DNA of 64,000 bases from Chloroflexota bacterium (GTDB lineage Bacteria > Chloroflexota > Dehalococcoidia > Lucifugimonadales > UBA3495): NCBI GenBank assembly GCA_026710825.1, contig JAPOQH010000020.1:1-64000 (forward strand). The letters run 5' to 3'. Of this stretch, positions 61,010 through 64,000 are shown one piece after another. The notes beneath the pieces are model-generated. The model was not told where the DNA came from. It did no database searches and saw only the letters and a program-made list of their open reading frames with translations. Positions within the stretch are counted from its first letter, which is position 1, and every line of letters begins with the position of its first letter. The translations under genes were made by a program, and so were the position numbers.

Positions 61010-62124
61010 TAGTTCAGGCTTACCTCGCCTGTACCGGCGATGTACGGTGTTCCCCCGTTCACTTCGGCCGCTCCGTAGCCGTTGCCGGATTCAGTCCCTG
61101 CTAGATCCTCCGGTTCCTCGTCACCGCGGATTAATGCTTCGATTGGTCCAGCAATTTCCGGGTGCTCGCTTAGGAATGATTTGGAGTTTTCCCTACCCTG
61201 TCCCAATCGCGTTTCACCGTACGAATAGAAGGATCCGGCTTTCTTGATGATGCCTTCATTCACTCCGATGTCCAGCAGGTCACCCATCTTACTGATGCCC
61301 TGGTTGAACATAATGTCGAACTCCGCCACCCGGAATGGTGCGGCCACCTTGTTTTTGACGATCCGGGCCCTTACCCGATTGCCGATAATTTCGGACCCCT
61401 GTTTCAGCGACTCGGTCCTGCGCAAATCGATCCTGACGGAGCTGTAGAATTTCAACGCTCGTCCGCCGGGCGTAACCTCGGGGCTTCCGTATGTGACCCC
61501 GATCTTTTCTCGAATCTGGTTGATGAACACGACCGCGGTGCGAGATCGGTTGATTGTGGCGGTCAACTTACGCAGGGCTTGGGACATCAATCTGGCCTGC
61601 ATCCCCACGTGCACGTCTCCCATGTCACCCTCGATCTCGGCTTGAGGGACCAGCGCGGCCACGCTGTCTATCACGACGGAATCCACGGCTCCGCTGCTCA
61701 CCAGCTTCTCTGTAATGTCGAGAGCCTGCTCGGCCGAGTCAGGTTGCGAGATCAGCAGATGATCCAGGTCCAACCCGCAGTTGGCTGCATACTGGGGGTC
61801 TAGCGCGTGCTCGGCATCGATGTACGCCGCCAACCCGCCCTGTCGCTGCGTTTCGGTCATGATGTGGATGGCCAGGGTGGATTTTCCGGCCGATTCGCCG
61901 CCGTAGATCTCCGTGACTCTGCCTCGCGGCAACCCTCCCACGCCCAGCGCTATATCCAGAGACAGGGAACCCGTCGATATGGCGTTGGTAATCAGATGGG
62001 CTACCTGATCATCCCCCCGCATCACCGCGCCTTTGCCATGGTCTTTCTCGATCCGGCCGAGCGCAATTTCCAGGGCCGCCAACTTGTCCTTGTCCAGATT
62101 CAGGGTTTCCGGATTGATCGCCAT
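61009..62124 (-). CDS. recA: Recombinase RecA
   Basis: 371 aa from ATG 62124. Walker [30 protein letters not shown] and [25 protein letters not shown]-terminal tail is Gly/Glu-rich. The longer frame upstream has no ribosome site; AGAGG precedes ATG 62124. Confidence 0.96.
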   Translation of the reverse strand: MAINPETLNLDKDKLAALEIALGRIEKDHGKGAVMRGDDQVAHLITNAISTGSLSLDIALGVGGLPRGRVTEIYGGESAGKSTLAIHIMTETQRQGGLAAYIDAEHALDPQYAANCGLDLDHLLISQPDSAEQALDITEKLVSSGAVDSVVIDSVAALVPQAEIEGDMGDVHVGMQARLMSQALRKLTATINRSRTAVVFINQIREKIGVTYGSPEVTPGGRALKFYSSVRIDLRRTESLKQGSEIIGNRVRARIVKNKVAAPFRVAEFDIMFNQGISKMGDLLDIGVNEGIIKKAGSFYSYGETRLGQGRENSKSFLSEHPEIAGPIEALIRGDEEPEDLAGTESGNGYGAAEVNGGTPYIAGTGEVSLN

Positions 62125-62161
62125 TCCAAACCTCTCACGCGAATACTTTTCTGTTGGAACA

Positions 62162-62190
62162 AGCCTAGCACGGGCGTTCCGATAATGCAA
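62162..62190 (-). promoter_or_regulatory. Promoter of recA with a LexA-like half-site pair
   Basis: TTGCAT (62190-62185), 17-nt spacer, TAGGCT (62167-62162) on the minus strand. The spacer contains GAAC-GCCC-GTGC (62179-62168), which approximates the Gram-positive LexA box GAAC-N4-GTTC with two mismatches. No lexA gene is in the window. Confidence 0.4.
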
Positions 62191-62467
62191 CCGTTTTCGG
62201 TCAAATATTCGGGATTATTTTTGAATCTCTTTTCGTGCCTTTCGGACCTGGGGGATTGCGGCTATGCTATGGGGTACCAAATTCATCAAACATCTACTCT
62301 TCAAGGGGATGCCGGACTATTGACATCCTCAACAGGCAATTGATTCGAGCCGGGATCCCGCAGACTGCATGATCCGACGGCGATCCTGCCTTTGGTTGTC
62401 CGCGCTTGCGAACGACGGGTTTCCATTGAATTGATTGGAGGGCCCACGGCCCCCGTCTCTAAAAGTC
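62191..62467. other. Gene-free region between recA promoter and glutaredoxin-like gene
   Basis: No gene supported. The end next to 62468 contains GGGCC-CAC-GGCCC (about 62442-62454), a possible terminator stem for the glutaredoxin-like gene on the minus strand. Confidence 0.4.
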
Positions 62468-62698
62468 TCAAAAGCCTCCCTGAAACCCGATGGTCACCAC
62501 GCCGTTTTCTACAATTATGGGTGTGATGCGTTCACCACCCGACAACTCCAGCAACGCTGGAATTTGGTCCGGCCGTTTGGAAACGTCGATCTCTGTATAT
62601 GGCACCCTTTGCCGCCGATAATGCATCTTTGCCTGTGCGGAAAATGGGCAATCCGGGTGGGTATAGAGGAGGATCTCGGTCTGCTTTGTGGTGGTCAA
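62468..62698 (-). CDS. Glutaredoxin-like protein, monothiol CPFS
   Basis: 76 aa from TTG 62698 behind AGGAG. TEILLYTHPDCPFSAQAKM carries CPFS, a monothiol active site, and RITPIIVENG is the cis-Pro loop (TP). A compact glutaredoxin/NrdH-like fold. Single Cys redox with glutathione-like or bacillithiol-type partners; could have a role in Fe-S or with the selenoproteins, but nothing links them. Confidence 0.8.
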   Translation of the reverse strand: MTTTKQTEILLYTHPDCPFSAQAKMHYRRQRVPYTEIDVSKRPDQIPALLELSGGERITPIIVENGVVTIGFQGGF

Positions 62699-63449
62699 AA
62701 TACTCTCCTGTGCCTGTTCAAATGCATCTGGTCTGCAAAGTTTCCCAATTGTACGTAGCGATGTAACATTACGCAACGCCGCCTCAATTTACCCTCCCAG
62801 ATGCTCGATTGAAACGCGCCTGCGCGACCTTGTTCGGACCCATGCAAGGTCAGATTGGATCGCCGCTACGGCGAACGGGCTGGCATTTCTGGTACGCCCA
62901 CCTCGTCGCATCCTGCCCTCGTGCCTGATATCTCAGGTAACTGGTTAAAACGGCGCGGACAGTGACACCGCCCCGTTGCACGTTCCACACGCACGTTCCA
63001 TAATGGATTCATCACGTGAAATTGGTCATCCAGTCCTGCCCAGAGGTGATACCGGTCGTACACGGCCAACCCGTCAAACTCCAAATCGCATACCCGTCTC
63101 CGCCAGGACCAGCGACCGGTCGCTCTAGCCGGTGTGGTCGCAACGGGGCCAGCGCCTCCCCACACGCTGGGAGGTCAGCGCATTTACCTCTCCCATCTTT
63201 TCCGGGAGAGGCCAGGGCCAGGGATTCTTCCTGACCCGTGCGCTGTCCGCCAAACCTTGAGTGGGCAAAAACCCATGCGTAACCCCTCGGCCGTGGGGCT
63301 GACAACGACCACCATCACCTCGGGCAGGCGACCACTAAACAATCGAATGTGCTCAAACCCAAAGGAGAATGCGCCGCCAAAACAAACGAAAAAAGGCGAA
63401 TATCGATTCGCCCATTCCGCTGAGATTTTGCTCCTTGGCAGCAATCTGG
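62699..63449. other. Long gene-free region between glutaredoxin-like gene and moxR
   Basis: No supported gene over 750 bp. Open frames on the minus strand at 62866-63305 lack ribosome sites and recognisable domains; they could be the relic of a lost gene. An inverted-repeat-like CTCTCCC/GGGAGAGG lies near 63188-63212. Confidence 0.4.
63395..63412 (-). terminator. moxR terminator; palindromic hairpin copy 3 of 3
   Basis: GGCGAAT and ATTCGCC form seven pairs around a 4-nt loop. On the minus strand it is followed by six T residues (63394-63389), so it is a rho-independent terminator of the moxR gene ending at 63450. It shares its core with the hairpins at 187-210 and 57313-57340. Confidence 0.75.
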
Positions 63450-64000
63450 TCATATCGGCACTGGTTGCTGCTCCAGCAGGTCTTCGATGACTGACTCCTG
63501 CGTACGCTCGCGCAAGCGCGCCATGCTTTTGAGTATGATGCGATGTGCGAGCGCCGGGCACGCCAATGCTTTGATGTCGTCCGGCGTCACGTACGCTTGC
63601 CCCCTCACGGCCGCCAGCGCCTGTGCGCCCCGGTACAAACTCAACGTTGCCCTGGGACTCGCGCCGAGTTCCACGTCCGGGTGCTCGCGCGATGCTCGTA
63701 CCAACTGGACCAAGTATGTGCGTAGCACTGGGCTGATGTACACCTTCCGCACCATCGCCTGGATTCTGAGCACCTCCTCCGCAGAAGCCACTGGCTTTAG
63801 TGAACCCAACGGGTCAGCGTCCTCGAACCGCTCCACCATTGTCTCCTCGTCGTCCTCCGAGGGGTAGCCAAGTGTTAGCCGCAACGCGAAGCGATCGATC
63901 TGCGCCTCCGGTAGCGGGAACGTGCCTTCCAACTCGATCGGGTTCTGCGTCGCCAGTACCATGAACGGCGCTGGCAGTAGGACCGTGTCCTGGTCGACAG
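63450..64000 (-). CDS. MoxR-type AAA+ ATPase (5' end beyond the window)
   Basis: The last 183 codons; the frame continues openly past the right edge. FMVLATQNPIELEGTFPLPE and AQIDRFALRLTLGYP are the MoxR Walker B/sensor region, followed by a lid domain with SPRATLSLYRGAQALAAVRG. MoxR ATPases assist metal insertion or complex assembly with VWA proteins. The P-loop is outside the window. Confidence 0.92.
   Translation of the reverse strand, partial: VDQDTVLLPAPFMVLATQNPIELEGTFPLPEAQIDRFALRLTLGYPSEDDEETMVERFEDADPLGSLKPVASAEEVLRIQAMVRKVYISPVLRTYLVQLVRASREHPDVELGASPRATLSLYRGAQALAAVRGQAYVTPDDIKALACPALAHRIILKSMARLRERTQESVIEDLLEQQPVPI

Noticed and set aside
62866-63305. Overlapping minus-strand ORFs in the gap before moxR
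   Set aside because: No ribosome site and no domain I could recognise; may be relics but cannot be supported as genes.
6561-64000. Reassignment of TGA to an amino acid in this organism
   Set aside because: TGA is the natural stop of many full-length genes here, such as nuoA, nuoD, rny-neighbour genes and rsmA; only two TGAs fall inside conserved domains.
1-64000. tRNA genes, rRNA genes, CRISPR arrays, insertion sequences, prophage
   Set aside because: Scanning for T-arm-like sequences, spaced direct repeats and transposase or phage motifs gave nothing convincing.

Overview
The window looks like a piece of a Chloroflexota chromosome, most likely a marine or groundwater Dehalococcoidia/SAR202-type lineage. 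The evidence is a 1,610-residue 'YYY' (DUF2298) membrane protein of the kind largely confined to Chloroflexota and Archaea, three luciferase-like flavin monooxygenases in 64 kb (the family expanded in SAR202), an 11-gene complex I operon without nuoEFG, and DnaD/DnaC/DnaB-type replication genes. TGA is used normally as a stop throughout, except at two in-frame positions that read as selenocysteine. The lineage call is inference from gene content; no rRNA or tRNA gene was seen.

The most notable content is two selenoprotein genes that plain ORF calling breaks in two. At 6571-7062 (minus) a redoxin/peroxiredoxin-like protein has UGA at the active-site Cys position (RGVW-U-PYC). At 34506-35048 (minus) a UGSC-family protein has UGA at the first position of its signature (AE-U-GSC-TAC). 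Each UGA is followed at 16-19 nt by a small hairpin with a G in the first two loop positions, as expected of a bacterial SECIS element. The Sec machinery (selA, selB, selC, selD) is not in the window and must lie elsewhere.

Layout. 1-3.5 kb: xdhC, an acyltransferase and a MocA-like nucleotidyltransferase (molybdenum-enzyme maturation). 4-6.5 kb: an SsuD-like monooxygenase and an aminotransferase. 6.6-10.5 kb (minus): HIT protein, enoyl-CoA hydratase, alpha/beta hydrolase, second monooxygenase and the redoxin selenoprotein. 10.7-13.8 kb: a beta-propeller lipoprotein, a flavin-reductase-like protein, and a CinA-like/NMNAT-like fusion behind a structured leader. 13.8-25.4 kb: the nuoABCDHIJKLMN operon, carrying three small foreign-looking genes (two HicB-fold-like between C and D, one Cys/Lys-rich between I and J). 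25.4-28.4 kb: LOG-like protein, enolase, GAPDH. 28.4-34.4 kb: the giant membrane protein and a Gfo/Idh/MocA oxidoreductase.

34.5-41.6 kb (minus): UGSC selenoprotein and its partner, a DnaC-like protein with two tandem AAA+ domains, a DnaD-like protein, dnaB, rplI, and speE/speD for polyamines. 42.4-47.2 kb: radical SAM/B12 protein, fabF, recJ. 47.3-51.3 kb (minus): lgt, ispE, rsmA, an SRP RNA gene and a third monooxygenase. 51.5-55.2 kb: NDUFA9-like protein, folC, second fabF. 55.2-60.3 kb: SWIM protein (minus), then rny, ymdB, PHP phosphoesterase, plsY and a zinc-ribbon membrane protein. 60.5-64 kb (minus): recX, recA, glutaredoxin-like protein and a 5'-truncated moxR.

Several promoters with 16-17 nt spacers (nuo, speDE, rplI-dnaB, Gfo/Idh, monooxygenase 3, rny, recA) and clear bidirectional terminators mark the transcription units.
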